Assembly: GCF_002959965.1 (NCBI RefSeq)
Contig: NZ_PREV01000026.1
Coordinates: forward strand, 7,501-71,500
Direction: 5' to 3'
Length of the DNA stretch: 64,000 nucleotides
From: Microbulbifer pacificus
GTDB lineage: Bacteria; Pseudomonadota; Gammaproteobacteria; Pseudomonadales; Cellvibrionaceae
A program made the position numbers and the translations under genes. Shown here piece after piece: positions 30,235 through 39,313 of this stretch. Numbering within the stretch: the first letter of the stretch is position 1; each line of letters starts with the position of its first letter. The notes under the pieces were generated by a model. It was not told where the DNA came from. It saw only the letters and a program-made list of their open reading frames with translations, and did not search any database.

Positions 30235-31593
30235 CTAAAGTCGAAGAATGTCGTTGTACAACGCCAGCGCCATGATCCCCAGCACCATGGCCATACCGAC
30301 CTGCAAACCGATCATCTGCACACGCTCGGACACCGGAGAGCCCTTGATGGCTTCAATACCGTAGTAAAGCAGATGCCCGCCATCCAGTACTGGAATAGGC
30401 AGCAGGTTCAGTACACCGAGACTGATACTTAGTAATGCCAACAATGACAGGAATGACTGCCAGCCGGCGTTCGCCGAAGTGCCGGCCACTTTAGCAATGG
30501 TGATTGGACCGCTCAAGTTGCGGGTCGAAAGTTGCCCGAGCAGCAATTTTTTCAGGCTATCGAGGGTGAAGAGTGTCTTGCTCCAGGTTTCTTCCAGCCC
30601 CTTGTTGAGTGCACTCAACATGCCGTAGTGGTAACGACGCACCTTGTCTTCCGGCCAGGACGCGCCGGCTGGCGCCACGCCAATACGCCCGATCTCCTCA
30701 CCACCATCCAGTTTGACCCGATCGGGAATAACGGTAAGCGCCAGCTCCGCACCATCCCGCGCAACGGTGACCTGCACCGGTTGCTCCGGACGCGCCTTGA
30801 TATAGCTGGTCCAATCGTCCCAGGCGTCAAATACCTGTCCGTCAGTGGATACAATCTCATCGCCCACTTGCAGCCCTCCCCGCTCCGCGGGGCTACCCGG
30901 GATTATCTGGGAAAGTGTCATACCGGGCTCGGGAATCCACAGGGAAACGCCAATTTCCTCCATGGGATCCGGCACCTCCCGCCCGGCCAGCCAGCGCTCG
31001 ATATCCGCGTACATGTGATATTCCAGGGAGGAATCCGGGTAGCGCACGGAAAACTTGATATGCCCGCTATCCCCGAGGCGATTGGCCAGGCGCCAGTTCA
31101 GCGCCTGCCAGGTCGGCGTCGGATGATCATCCACCGCAAGAATTTCCTGCCCCTGCTCCAAACCGGCTACAGCGGCCAGACTGCCCGGCTCCACCTTGCC
31201 CACCACTGGCACAGGACCGGAAGTACCACCGAGGAAAACGCCCCAAAACAGCACTATTGCGAGCAGGAAATTGGCAATCGGGCCGGCCGCCGCAATCGCC
31301 ATACGCGCCCAGACGCTCTTGCGATTGAAGGCGCGATCCAGCTCATTAGGGGCGACCGTACCTTCGCGTTCGTCCAGCATCTTGACGTAGCCGCCGAGAG
31401 GGATCGCCGAAATAGTGAACTCGGTGCCGTGGCGATCGTAGCGGGAAACCAACCGTCGACCGAAACCGATGGAGAAGCGCAGTACCTTGACCCCACACCA
31501 GCGCGCAACAATAAAGTGGCCGAACTCGTGAAAGCTCACCAATACACCGAGGGCAATGAGGGCCCAGACTGCAGTCTGTAGAAAATCTAGCAT
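30235..31593 (-). CDS. rseP: site-2 protease RseP
   Basis: This inner-membrane zinc metalloprotease cleaves anti-sigma factor RseA and clears signal peptides. The 452-residue product has the metal motif HEFGH near residue 22, two PDZ domains in the periplasmic part (about 115-310, including PGSPAERGGLQVGDEI), and the C-terminal LLPIPVLDGGHLLYY with the third metal ligand Asp. It follows dxr by nine bases and lies upstream of bamA. Confidence 0.97.
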   Translation of the reverse strand: MLDFLQTAVWALIALGVLVSFHEFGHFIVARWCGVKVLRFSIGFGRRLVSRYDRHGTEFTISAIPLGGYVKMLDEREGTVAPNELDRAFNRKSVWARMAIAAAGPIANFLLAIVLFWGVFLGGTSGPVPVVGKVEPGSLAAVAGLEQGQEILAVDDHPTPTWQALNWRLANRLGDSGHIKFSVRYPDSSLEYHMYADIERWLAGREVPDPMEEIGVSLWIPEPGMTLSQIIPGSPAERGGLQVGDEIVSTDGQVFDAWDDWTSYIKARPEQPVQVTVARDGAELALTVIPDRVKLDGGEEIGRIGVAPAGASWPEDKVRRYHYGMLSALNKGLEETWSKTLFTLDSLKKLLLGQLSTRNLSGPITIAKVAGTSANAGWQSFLSLLALLSISLGVLNLLPIPVLDGGHLLYYGIEAIKGSPVSERVQMIGLQVGMAMVLGIMALALYNDILRL

Positions 31594-31602
31594 GGGGGCA
31601 GT

Positions 31603-32841
31603 TTACATTGATCTCATTTGCGGGTGCGGTTCACCCGCACGGACACCGTTCAGCTCTTCCAACACTTCAAGCGCCCGTTTACGAGCATTCCGATCAGCCA
31701 GTTCGACTGCATCCAGGTCCGTCAGTTCAACCACCTCGGTGGTTTTCATGACCTTTTCGATGAGCCGGGCAATCCCGGTAAACGGCAGCTCGCCGGCGAG
31801 AAAAGCATCTACGGCAATTTCATTGGCGGCATTCAGCACCGTTGGTGCACTGCCACCTGCTTCCATGGCTTCCCGCGCCAGACGCAGGCACGGGAAGCGG
31901 GAGTCATCCGGCGCCTCGAAATCAAGCCGCCCCTGCGCAATCAGATCCAGAGCGGCAACACCACTGTCGATCCTCTCCGGGAACGCCAGCGCATGGGCAA
32001 TGGGTGTGCGCATATCCGGATTCCCCATCTGCGCCAGAAGCGATCCATCCCGGTACTGCACCATGGAATGCACAATACTCTGAGGGTGCACCACCACCTG
32101 GATATCCGCAGGCTTGGCGTGAAAAAGATAGCAGGCTTCAATGAATTCCAGCCCTTTGTTCATCATGGTGGCGGAATCCACGGAAATCTTGCGCCCCATG
32201 GACCAATTCGGGTGGCGGCAGGCCTCCTCCGGTGTCACAGTATCCAGCGCTCCCGGATCGCGGGTACGAAAGGGGCCACCGGAACCCGTCAGCAGAATAC
32301 GCTCTACCCCGGCAGCGTCGAGGCTCTCACAGGGATAGGGAAGGCACTGGAAAATCGCGTTGTGCTCACTGTCGACAGGCAAAAGTTGCGCGCCACTCTC
32401 TGCGAGCGCGGCCATGAACAGCGGCCCCGCCATCACCAGTGACTCTTTATTCGCAAGCAACACCTTCTTGCCCTTGCGCACTGCCGCCAGTGTAGGCTTC
32501 AGGCCGGCAGCACCCACGATGGCCGCCATCACCACCGCCACGTCTTCGTGTGCAGCCACCCGGCACAGAGCATCCACCCCGCACAGAACTTCCGTCGCAA
32601 CACTACCTGACCCCGACTTCAGTGCACGGCGCAGCTGAGCGGCCTTGTCTTCGTCCAGTACTACGGCAAATCGGGGCGAGAAACGCTGGCACTGCTGCGC
32701 CAGCTCTTCGATGCGATCGCGGGCGGTCAGTGCGAATACCGAGTATTTTTGCGGGTGGCGCGCCAGCACATCCAGAGTACTGACACCAATGGAGCCAGTA
32801 GACCCGAGTACACAGACGGCTTGTGGATTCGTGGAATGCAT
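31603..32841 (-). CDS. dxr: 1-deoxy-D-xylulose 5-phosphate reductoisomerase
   Basis: Dxr converts DXP to MEP, the committed step of the bacterial isoprenoid pathway. The 412-residue product has the NADPH-binding start [30 protein letters not shown] and [14 protein letters not shown] with metal ligands, and [13 protein letters not shown]. It lies between cdsA and rseP, and its product pathway also feeds UppS two genes upstream. Confidence 0.97.
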   Translation of the reverse strand: MHSTNPQAVCVLGSTGSIGVSTLDVLARHPQKYSVFALTARDRIEELAQQCQRFSPRFAVVLDEDKAAQLRRALKSGSGSVATEVLCGVDALCRVAAHEDVAVVMAAIVGAAGLKPTLAAVRKGKKVLLANKESLVMAGPLFMAALAESGAQLLPVDSEHNAIFQCLPYPCESLDAAGVERILLTGSGGPFRTRDPGALDTVTPEEACRHPNWSMGRKISVDSATMMNKGLEFIEACYLFHAKPADIQVVVHPQSIVHSMVQYRDGSLLAQMGNPDMRTPIAHALAFPERIDSGVAALDLIAQGRLDFEAPDDSRFPCLRLAREAMEAGGSAPTVLNAANEIAVDAFLAGELPFTGIARLIEKVMKTTEVVELTDLDAVELADRNARKRALEVLEELNGVRAGEPHPQMRSM

Positions 32842-32869
32842 GAAACGAACTACCTCAGCGACTCAACAG

Positions 32870-32891
32870 GGCACCGGACCACGCCGGTGCC
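32870..32891. other. hairpin in the cdsA-dxr spacer
   Basis: GGCACCGG and CCGGTGCC flank a six-base loop in the 142-bp gap between cdsA and dxr. There is no T-run on either side, so it is not a classical terminator. It may slow polymerase or shield an mRNA end. Confidence 0.35.
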
Positions 32892-32983
32892 AGAGCCGAA
32901 CTTCGTCAGCGATGGTATTAGTAATAGCGGGCGATAAACAGGCAAAAGCTTGTCCCGGTTACTGGGCGCAAATTACACAATTT

Positions 32984-33829
32984 TTATAGATACTTGGGCA
33001 ATTCACTCGCCAGCGCCGCCATGGTGAATACCGGCAGTGCCGCCGTGAGACTGTCCAGCCGGTCCAGAATGCCACCGTGCCCCGGCAATATCCGACTGCT
33101 GTCTTTGATACCACGGTGACGTTTGAACATGCTTTCAACCAGATCTCCGATTACCGACGCCAGCGCAGTAACCAGTACCCCAAAGGTAAACAATATGGTG
33201 TTTTTCACAGGGAGGTCGAACGCGAAGGACACCGCCAACGCCAGGACCAGACAGGCCGCAAGGCCACCGAAAAAGCCCTCCCAGGACTTGCCCGGGCTCA
33301 CTTCGCGAGCAAGCTTGTGCCGGCCGTATTTGCGGCCCACAAAATAGGCCCCAACATCCGCGGCCACCACGACCGCCACAACAAACAACACCAGCCAGGG
33401 ACCGTGCTCAAGGCCCTGCAGGATAACCACGGACAACCAGGCCGGCACCAGCACCACCAGGCCAATCAGGCCGCGGGCCCAGCGATTCCCCCAGAGCATG
33501 GCGCTCGCGGGATACCCCTGGACCCAGAGAAAAGCCAGTGCCCACCAACCACAGGCGACTGCGAGAATTCGCCGTGCGTGGTCCACATCGGGGCTTGAGA
33601 ATTCGAATTTGAAAACATAGTGCGCCGCCCCGATGAGGGCGGCACCGAGCGCACCGAGAAACACAAACCGCAACGCACGGTTCAGATTGGACAGGTTGGC
33701 CCACTCCCACCCCCCCAACAGGATGATCGCCGCCACCACGATGGCAAACCACTGCATGGGTACGAAGAAAAGCAGCCCGAGGAACAGAGCAACCAATACC
33801 AGCGCGGTAATTATTCTTTGTTTTAGCAC
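32984..33829 (-). CDS. cdsA: phosphatidate cytidylyltransferase
   Basis: CdsA makes CDP-diacylglycerol from phosphatidate and CTP in the inner membrane. The 281-residue product has about eight hydrophobic segments and ends with the family signature GIKDSSRILPGHGGILDRLDSL (split here as GIKDSSRILPGHGG and ILDRLDSL). The start codon is GTG at 33829 with an AAGGG site. It lies between uppS and dxr. Confidence 0.96.
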   Translation of the reverse strand: MLKQRIITALVLVALFLGLLFFVPMQWFAIVVAAIILLGGWEWANLSNLNRALRFVFLGALGAALIGAAHYVFKFEFSSPDVDHARRILAVACGWWALAFLWVQGYPASAMLWGNRWARGLIGLVVLVPAWLSVVILQGLEHGPWLVLFVVAVVVAADVGAYFVGRKYGRHKLAREVSPGKSWEGFFGGLAACLVLALAVSFAFDLPVKNTILFTFGVLVTALASVIGDLVESMFKRHRGIKDSSRILPGHGGILDRLDSLTAALPVFTMAALASELPKYL

Positions 33830-33919
33830 CGTTTAACCCTTGATTAAATCAATCTGGCAACCGGTAAAACGCACCTGAAGCATCCATCGCGAACAGCGGT
33901 GTCCGCGCTGCTCTCACCA

Positions 33920-34681
33920 TCAGGCCTGCGCTTCCAGTCCATCCTCACTGCGACCGCCGTAACGTCGGTCCCGCTGGCGAAATGCCGCAATGGCATCATC
34001 CAGCTCGGCGACCCCAAAATCCGGCCACAGTGTTTCAGTAAAATAAAATTCGCTATATGCAGCCTGCCAGAGGATAAAATTACTGATGCGTTGCTCCCCA
34101 CTGGAGCGGATCAGTAAATCCACGGGCGGAAGATCCGCCAGCAGTACTCGCTCAGCAAGCGCCGTCTCATCGATCGAATCCACAGAGCGCTCGCCGCTTG
34201 CCACCTCTTGGGCCAGCATACGGGCTGCCTGGGCAATATCCCACTGGCCGCCGTAGTCTGCGGCAATCACCAGAGTGCCGTTCACACCACCCCGCGTCAG
34301 CGCCTCCGCTTCCGCGATTGCCCGCTGCAGACGCGGAGAAAATCGGTCCCGGCGACCAATCACACGCAGCTCAACCCCCTGCTCCTGCATCCGCCGCGCT
34401 TCGCGCCGCAGATAGGAGTGAAACAGGGTCATCAGCAGCTCCACCTCTTTAGGTGGGCGCTGCCAATTCTCGCTGGAGAAGGCGAACAGCGTGAGCACTT
34501 CAACGCCACGCTCTTTGCAGGCCTCGATCAGATCCCGGATCCGCTCGACCCCCGCCTTATGTCCGGCGGACGGAGACAGGCCTTTACGCGCTGCCCAGCG
34601 ACCGTTGCCATCCATGATGATGGCGATATGCCGCGGTTCCAAAACCTCAGGACCCGTCACACCCGTACCACGTGCAGACAT
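33920..34681 (-). CDS. uppS: undecaprenyl diphosphate synthase
   Basis: UppS elongates farnesyl diphosphate to C55 undecaprenyl diphosphate, the lipid carrier for peptidoglycan and O-antigen. The 253-residue product has IAIIMDGNGRWAARKGL with the catalytic Asp and GHKAGVERIR, then LTLFAFSSENWQRP and RISNFILWQAAYSEFYF. The ATG at 34681 overlaps the frr stop by one base. Confidence 0.97.
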   Translation of the reverse strand: MSARGTGVTGPEVLEPRHIAIIMDGNGRWAARKGLSPSAGHKAGVERIRDLIEACKERGVEVLTLFAFSSENWQRPPKEVELLMTLFHSYLRREARRMQEQGVELRVIGRRDRFSPRLQRAIAEAEALTRGGVNGTLVIAADYGGQWDIAQAARMLAQEVASGERSVDSIDETALAERVLLADLPPVDLLIRSSGEQRISNFILWQAAYSEFYFTETLWPDFGVAELDDAIAAFRQRDRRYGGRSEDGLEAQA

Positions 34682-35238
34682 CAGATTTCCATCAGGTCCT
34701 TTTCTTTTACCGACAACACCTTTTCCACCTCGGCAATATACTTGTCGGTCAGCTTCTGGATTTCGTCACCGGCACGGCGCTCGTCGTCCTCGGAGATCTG
34801 CTTTTCTTTTTCCAGCGCTTTCACTTCCGCCAGCGCATCGCGACGCACATTCCGAATCGCCACACGGGCGTTTTCCGCTTCGCCCTTAGCCTGGCGAATG
34901 AAATTCTTGCGGGTTTCCTCCGTCAGCATCGGCATCGGAATACGGATCACGCTGCCAGCGGTGCTGGGGTTCAGTCCCAGATCGGACTTCATGATCGCTT
35001 TTTCGATATCCGGAACCAGATTCTTTTCCCAGGGAGTAACGGAAAGCGTACGCGCATCTTCCACCGTTACGTTGGCCACCTGCGACAACGGTGTATCGGA
35101 GCCGTAATAGGAGACCATTACGCCATCGAGAATACTCGGATGCGCGCGACCGGTGCGAATTTTGTTGAAGTTGCTACCCAGCGCTTCAATGGATTTTTTC
35201 ATGCGCCCTTCGGCGTCTTTTTTGATGTCGTTGATCAC
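34681..35238 (-). CDS. frr: ribosome recycling factor
   Basis: RRF splits post-termination ribosomes with EF-G. The 185-residue product has [23 protein letters not shown], the [18 protein letters not shown] segment and [20 protein letters not shown]. The start codon is GTG at 35238 and overlaps the pyrH stop as GTGA. It belongs to the pyrH-frr-uppS-cdsA run. Confidence 0.98.
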   Translation of the reverse strand: MINDIKKDAEGRMKKSIEALGSNFNKIRTGRAHPSILDGVMVSYYGSDTPLSQVANVTVEDARTLSVTPWEKNLVPDIEKAIMKSDLGLNPSTAGSVIRIPMPMLTEETRKNFIRQAKGEAENARVAIRNVRRDALAEVKALEKEKQISEDDERRAGDEIQKLTDKYIAEVEKVLSVKEKDLMEI

Positions 35239-35972
35239 TGATTCACATCCTCTTCAATAAGTGTGCCCTCTTGGCCGCCCACAACGATATTCAGCAGTGC
35301 GCCGGTCTTGTCCATCCGGAAAACGCGCACAGGCATATTGTGCTCACGACAGAGGCAGATTGCGGTTAAATCCATAACCCCGAGCTTTTTGTCCAGCACC
35401 GCGTCGTAGGTGAGACGGTCATAGCGGGTGGCATCAGGTACCAGTTTCGGATCGGCGGAGTAGACACCATCCACTTTGGTGGCTTTCAGCACCAGCTCGG
35501 CGTCAATCTCGATCCCGCGCAGACAAGCCGCGGAATCTGTGGTGAAAAACGGGTTACCGGTACCGGCGGCAAAGATCAGTACTTCACCCCGCTCCAGGTA
35601 ACGGATAGCAGCGCGGCGGTCGTAGTGATCGACGATACCGCTCATCTGGATCGCGGACATCACCCGCGAGGAAATATTCGAGCGCTCCAGCGCGTCGCGC
35701 AGAGCCAGCGCGTTCATGACAGTGGCGAGCATCCCCATATGGTCACCGGTAACGCGATCGAGACCGGCGGCGTTCAGAGCCGCGCCGCGGAACAGGTTAC
35801 CGCCGCCGACCACCAGACCGACCTGCACACCGATACCTACCAGCTGGCCGATCTCCAGCGCCATTTTGTCCAGTACTTTGGGGCTGATCCCAAACCCCTG
35901 TTCGCCCATCAGCTCTTCTCCGCTGAGCTTTAACAGGATTCGCTTGTACTTACGGTCTTTAATACCTGGCAT
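35235..35972 (-). CDS. pyrH: UMP kinase
   Basis: PyrH phosphorylates UMP to UDP and is a hexameric amino-acid-kinase-fold enzyme. The 245-residue product has [38 protein letters not shown] and [20 protein letters not shown] chose the ATG at 35972 because GAGGA lies seven bases upstream; the frame is open to 36026. A 319-bp spacer separates it from tsf. Confidence 0.97.
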   Translation of the reverse strand: MPGIKDRKYKRILLKLSGEELMGEQGFGISPKVLDKMALEIGQLVGIGVQVGLVVGGGNLFRGAALNAAGLDRVTGDHMGMLATVMNALALRDALERSNISSRVMSAIQMSGIVDHYDRRAAIRYLERGEVLIFAAGTGNPFFTTDSAACLRGIEIDAELVLKATKVDGVYSADPKLVPDATRYDRLTYDAVLDKKLGVMDLTAICLCREHNMPVRVFRMDKTGALLNIVVGGQEGTLIEEDVNQ

Positions 35973-36198
35973 CCCTTGTTCCTCAACTGTTACGGGCTGA
36001 ATTCTATGTTGAGACGCAAACCCCATTGCGATTCGCGCCCGCCGAACATTACAACAAATTCGGCGCTTTACCTATTGCTTTACCCCAGGCTTTGCCCCGC
36101 ACACGGGTCATGGAACCTCACTTCTGGCCGCCTGGCGCGACCAATCGCTCGGTTTATGACCACCCATACGCCCTACGAAAAGTACGGCAAGCCAGATA

Positions 36199-36254
36199 CC
36201 AGCGCGGGGTGCCCCGGTGACATTCTGACGAACACACCGGGAACACCCCGCTGG
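36199..36254 (-). other. long imperfect hairpin between tsf and pyrH
   Basis: In the 319-bp tsf-pyrH spacer, CCAGCG, GGGTG and CCCGGTG segments on the left pair with their complements on the right (18 pairs with small internal loops) around a 15-base loop. It lies 38 bases after the tsf stop. No T-run follows, so its role may be in mRNA stability or processing. A shorter CGACCG/CGGTCG hairpin lies beside it at 36261-36276. I see nothing else in this spacer; the pyrH promoter should be in it. Confidence 0.5.
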
Positions 36255-36291
36255 TGCCGACGACCGATTGCGGTCGCCGGCGATCAAGGCA

Positions 36292-37155
36292 TCAGGAGCT
36301 GGATTTGACCTGCGCTGCAACTTCCGCCGCGAAGTCCACCACTTCCTTCTCGATACCTTCACCTACTTCAAAACGCACAAAGCCCAGAACATCCGCACCG
36401 GCGTCTTTGGCCAGCTTGCCAACGGTCACGTCCGGGTTCTTGACGAACGGCTGTTCCACCAGGCTGTTTTCCTTCAGGAACTTGTTGATGCGACCGCCCA
36501 TCATCTTCTCGACGATCTCCGCAGGCTTGCCTTCCATATCCGGCTGCGCCTTGATGATTTCCTTCTCTTTTTCCACCACGTCGGCCGGCATATCTTCCGG
36601 CTTCACCACCTGCGGGTTGGACGCAGTGACGTGCATGGCGATATCGCGTGCGAGTTCTACGTTGCCGCCACTCAGAGCGACCAGAACCGCAAGGCGGTTG
36701 TTGGAGTGCACGTAAGCACCTACCACGGGCGCTTCTACCAGCTGGATGCGACGAACACCGATATTCTCACCAATCTTCTGTACCAGCGCTTCACGGTCAG
36801 TTTCCAGCGCGCCTTCCATCAGGGCTGCGACATCCTGCTGACGCTCAGCAAATGCCTTGTCGACAACCTTGGCCACAAAGCCCAGGAAGTTGTCATCGCG
36901 GGCAACGAAGTCGGTTTCGGAGTTCACTTCAACCAGAACACCGTAGCTGCCATCTTCGGCAACTTTGGCGGCAACAACGCCGTCAGCAGCGGTACGACCG
37001 GCTTTTTTGGCGGCCTTCAGGCCAGATGCCTTGCGCAGGTCATCGATCGCTTTTTCGATATCGCCATCCGCTTCGGTCAGTGCTTTTTTGCACTCCATCA
37101 TCGGCAGACCGGTGCGCTCGCGCAGTTCTTTTACCATTGACGCGGTAATCGCCAT
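36292..37155 (-). CDS. tsf: elongation factor Ts
   Basis: EF-Ts exchanges GDP for GTP on EF-Tu. The 287-residue product has the UBA-like N-terminus [19 protein letters not shown], the EF-Tu contact segment [12 protein letters not shown], and the later dimerisation domain. The ATG has a GAGGA site nine bases upstream. It follows rpsB after a terminator-like hairpin that probably lowers but does not stop read-through, as known for rpsB-tsf in E. coli. Confidence 0.98.
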   Translation of the reverse strand: MAITASMVKELRERTGLPMMECKKALTEADGDIEKAIDDLRKASGLKAAKKAGRTAADGVVAAKVAEDGSYGVLVEVNSETDFVARDDNFLGFVAKVVDKAFAERQQDVAALMEGALETDREALVQKIGENIGVRRIQLVEAPVVGAYVHSNNRLAVLVALSGGNVELARDIAMHVTASNPQVVKPEDMPADVVEKEKEIIKAQPDMEGKPAEIVEKMMGGRINKFLKENSLVEQPFVKNPDVTVGKLAKDAGADVLGFVRFEVGEGIEKEVVDFAAEVAAQVKSSS

Positions 37156-37198
37156 GATTCAATCCTCGGGTTCAGATTCAAATTCTTTGATGGATTTG

Positions 37199-37229
37199 AA
37201 AAAAAGGGGCCGGATAAGAGGCCCCTTTT
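37199..37229 (-). terminator. terminator or attenuator between rpsB and tsf
   Basis: AAAAGGGGCC and GGCCCCTTTT flank an eight-base loop; on the minus strand the stem ends in seven T. It sits 48 bp past the rpsB stop and 44 bp before tsf. E. coli also has an attenuator in this gap. Read-through would set the rpsB:tsf ratio. Confidence 0.85.
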
Positions 37230-37276
37230 CCCTGCAGCGTAACTCAGATTTGTTACACCGCCAGTAGCCTTACGGC

Positions 37277-38023
37277 TTATTGCGCAGCGGCTTGATCGTC
37301 GCTGGCTTCAACGTACTCGCTCTGAGCCGCACCGTTACCCGCATTTGCGGCGCCCGCCAGTACGGCGTCGGCTACAGCGGTGGTGTACAGCTTGATCGCG
37401 CGAATCGCGTCGTCGTTACCTGGAATAACGTAGTCAACACCTTCCGGGCTGCTGTTGGTATCAACGATACCGATAACGGGAATGCCCAGCTTGTTGGCTT
37501 CCTGGATAGCAATACGCTCGTGGTCAACGTCGATCACGAACAGCGCGTCCGGCAGACCGCCCATGTCTTTGATACCACCGATAGAGCGCTCGAGTTTCTC
37601 CATCGCACGGGTACGCATCAGCGCTTCTTTCTTGGTCAGCTTCTCGAAGGTGCCGTCCTGAGACTGGGTTTCCAGATCGCGGAAACGCTTGATGGAAGCG
37701 CGGATGGTTTTGTAGTTGGTGAGCATACCACCCAGCCAGCGGTTGCTGACGTAGGGCTGACCTGAACGCTCAGCCTGTTCCTGGATGGCTTTCTGCGCAG
37801 CGCGCTTGGTACCAACGAACAGAACCTTCTTCTTCTGCGCAGCCATACCTTTGATGATCTGCAGCGCTTCATTGAAGGCCGGAACAGTGTGCTCCAGGTT
37901 GATGATATGAATCTTGTTGCGGGCGCCAAAGATGTATTGACCCATCTTCGGGTTCCAGTAGCGAGTCTGGTGACCAAAGTGGACACCAGCCTGCAGCATA
38001 TCGCGCATGCTGACTTGCGGCAT
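37277..38023 (-). CDS. rpsB: 30S ribosomal protein S2
   Basis: S2 binds the 30S platform. The 248-residue product begins [20 protein letters not shown] and has [28 protein letters not shown] and the [19 protein letters not shown] segment. The ATG at 38023 has a GAGG site at good spacing; an ATG 12 bases upstream is less likely. A long leader of about 220 nt precedes it, which in gammaproteobacteria commonly mediates S2 autoregulation. Confidence 0.98.
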   Translation of the reverse strand: MPQVSMRDMLQAGVHFGHQTRYWNPKMGQYIFGARNKIHIINLEHTVPAFNEALQIIKGMAAQKKKVLFVGTKRAAQKAIQEQAERSGQPYVSNRWLGGMLTNYKTIRASIKRFRDLETQSQDGTFEKLTKKEALMRTRAMEKLERSIGGIKDMGGLPDALFVIDVDHERIAIQEANKLGIPVIGIVDTNSSPEGVDYVIPGNDDAIRAIKLYTTAVADAVLAGAANAGNGAAQSEYVEASDDQAAAQ

Positions 38024-38437
38024 AATAAACCTCAATTTTCAGACGGAAGCGGCGGCATTACAGAAAATCCGACACTCCCCGGGTTGCATCCTCCATATAC
38101 CCCATTCACCAATCCCCACCGACGACCGAAGTCGTGACCGTGGAGACACCCAGGCGAATGTGCCGGTATATGTGCGGCGTTGGTATGGAACCGGGCTCAA
38201 GCCGCGTATTCCAGATGTTAGTTTTCGCCAGGGACATGCCCAAAGCGGCGCGCTTTATACCACATCTGGCGCACAGCGGGAAGCGCAAACACCGCCAGAG
38301 GCCACCTTCGCCACCATGCCCTTCAGATGCCGCAGGGCGGCAATTCCGCTACAATACCGCGCCGCGACCGGCCACCTGGCGCCACGGCGCCGGATGACAT
38401 ACCGATCAAGCCACGAACGAGTTACCTGGAAAACTTC
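38024..38437. other. divergent rpsB-map spacer (414 bp)
   Basis: This gap holds the divergent control regions for rpsB (minus) and map (plus). On the minus strand a candidate promoter sits near 38254-38282 and leaves a long GC-rich leader with several short inverted repeats (for example CGAC/GTCG near 38120). I see no open frame that looks like a real gene and no terminator. Confidence 0.5.
38254..38282 (-). promoter_or_regulatory. candidate promoter of rpsB
   Basis: On the minus strand an extended -10 element TGG-TATAAA (-10 at 38254-38259) is preceded 17 bases upstream by a poor -35 box TTCCCG. Transcription would start near 38247 and give a leader of about 220 nt before the rpsB ATG. This is inferred from sequence only. 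Confidence 0.4.
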
Positions 38438-39208
38438 ATGACCAACGCTGTAAAGACACCGGAACAGATTGCCAAAATGCGCACCGCGGGGCGCCTAGCC
38501 GCCGAAGTGCTGGAGATGATTGGCGAGTATGTGGTTCCCGGCGTCACCACCGAGGAGCTGGACCGTCGCTGCCATGACTACATTGTCAACGTGCAGCAGG
38601 CAATCCCCGCATGCCTCGGTTACCGCGGTTTTCCCAAGTCCATCTGCACCTCGGTCAACGAGGTCATCTGCCACGGTATCCCGTCGGAATCCAAGGTGCT
38701 GAAGAAAGGTGACATCATTAATATCGACGTAACGGTCATCAAGGATGGCTGGTACGGCGACACCTCCAAGATGTACTTCGTCGGCACCCCCGCACCCCAT
38801 GCGGAACGACTGGTCAAGGTCACTCAGGAGTGTCTGTACAAAGCCATCGACATCGTGCGCCCCGGCACCACTCTCGGCGATATCGGCCACGTAATCCAGC
38901 AGCACGCGGAGAGCAACTACTACTCGGTGGTGAAGGACTTCTGCGGCCACGGCATCGGCGACGTCTTCCACGAGGACCCGCAAATCCTGCACTACGGTAA
39001 ACCCGGCACCGGACAGGTGCTGGAAGAAGGCATGACCTTCACCATCGAACCCATGATCAACGCCGGCAAACCCGGCAGCCGCGTGCTGCGCGACGGCTGG
39101 ACCGCCGTGACCGTAGACCGCCGCCTGTCCGCCCAATGGGAGCACACCATGGTGGTCACCGGCACCGGCGTTGAAGTCCTGACCGCGCGCACGGAGGAGT
39201 CTTTCTAA
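38438..39208 (+). CDS. map: methionine aminopeptidase, type I
   Basis: This enzyme removes the initiator Met from nascent proteins. The 256-residue product has the five metal ligands in IDVTVIKDGWYGDTSKMYF (two Asp), CGHGIGDVFHEDPQ (His), TIEPMINAG (Glu) and WEHTMVV (Glu). The frame is open upstream to 38327, but MTNAVKTPEQIAKMR is the family start, so the ATG at 38438 is used. It is divergent from rpsB, the common gammaproteobacterial order. Confidence 0.97.
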   Translation: MTNAVKTPEQIAKMRTAGRLAAEVLEMIGEYVVPGVTTEELDRRCHDYIVNVQQAIPACLGYRGFPKSICTSVNEVICHGIPSESKVLKKGDIINIDVTVIKDGWYGDTSKMYFVGTPAPHAERLVKVTQECLYKAIDIVRPGTTLGDIGHVIQQHAESNYYSVVKDFCGHGIGDVFHEDPQILHYGKPGTGQVLEEGMTFTIEPMINAGKPGSRVLRDGWTAVTVDRRLSAQWEHTMVVTGTGVEVLTARTEESF

Positions 39209-39313
39209 GCCCCCGCTGTTGAGGCGGTATTATCGCGCGAACATGGCCGGTAGCGGCCAGGGAAGGAACAACCGGCACAGAGATGAGCCCGTGCCGAACC
39301 GGAATCTATATAG

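Noticed and set aside
28533..30275. Plus-strand open frame of about 580 codons opposite bamA
   Set aside because: bamA is unmistakable on the other strand; this frame has no domain and no initiation signal.
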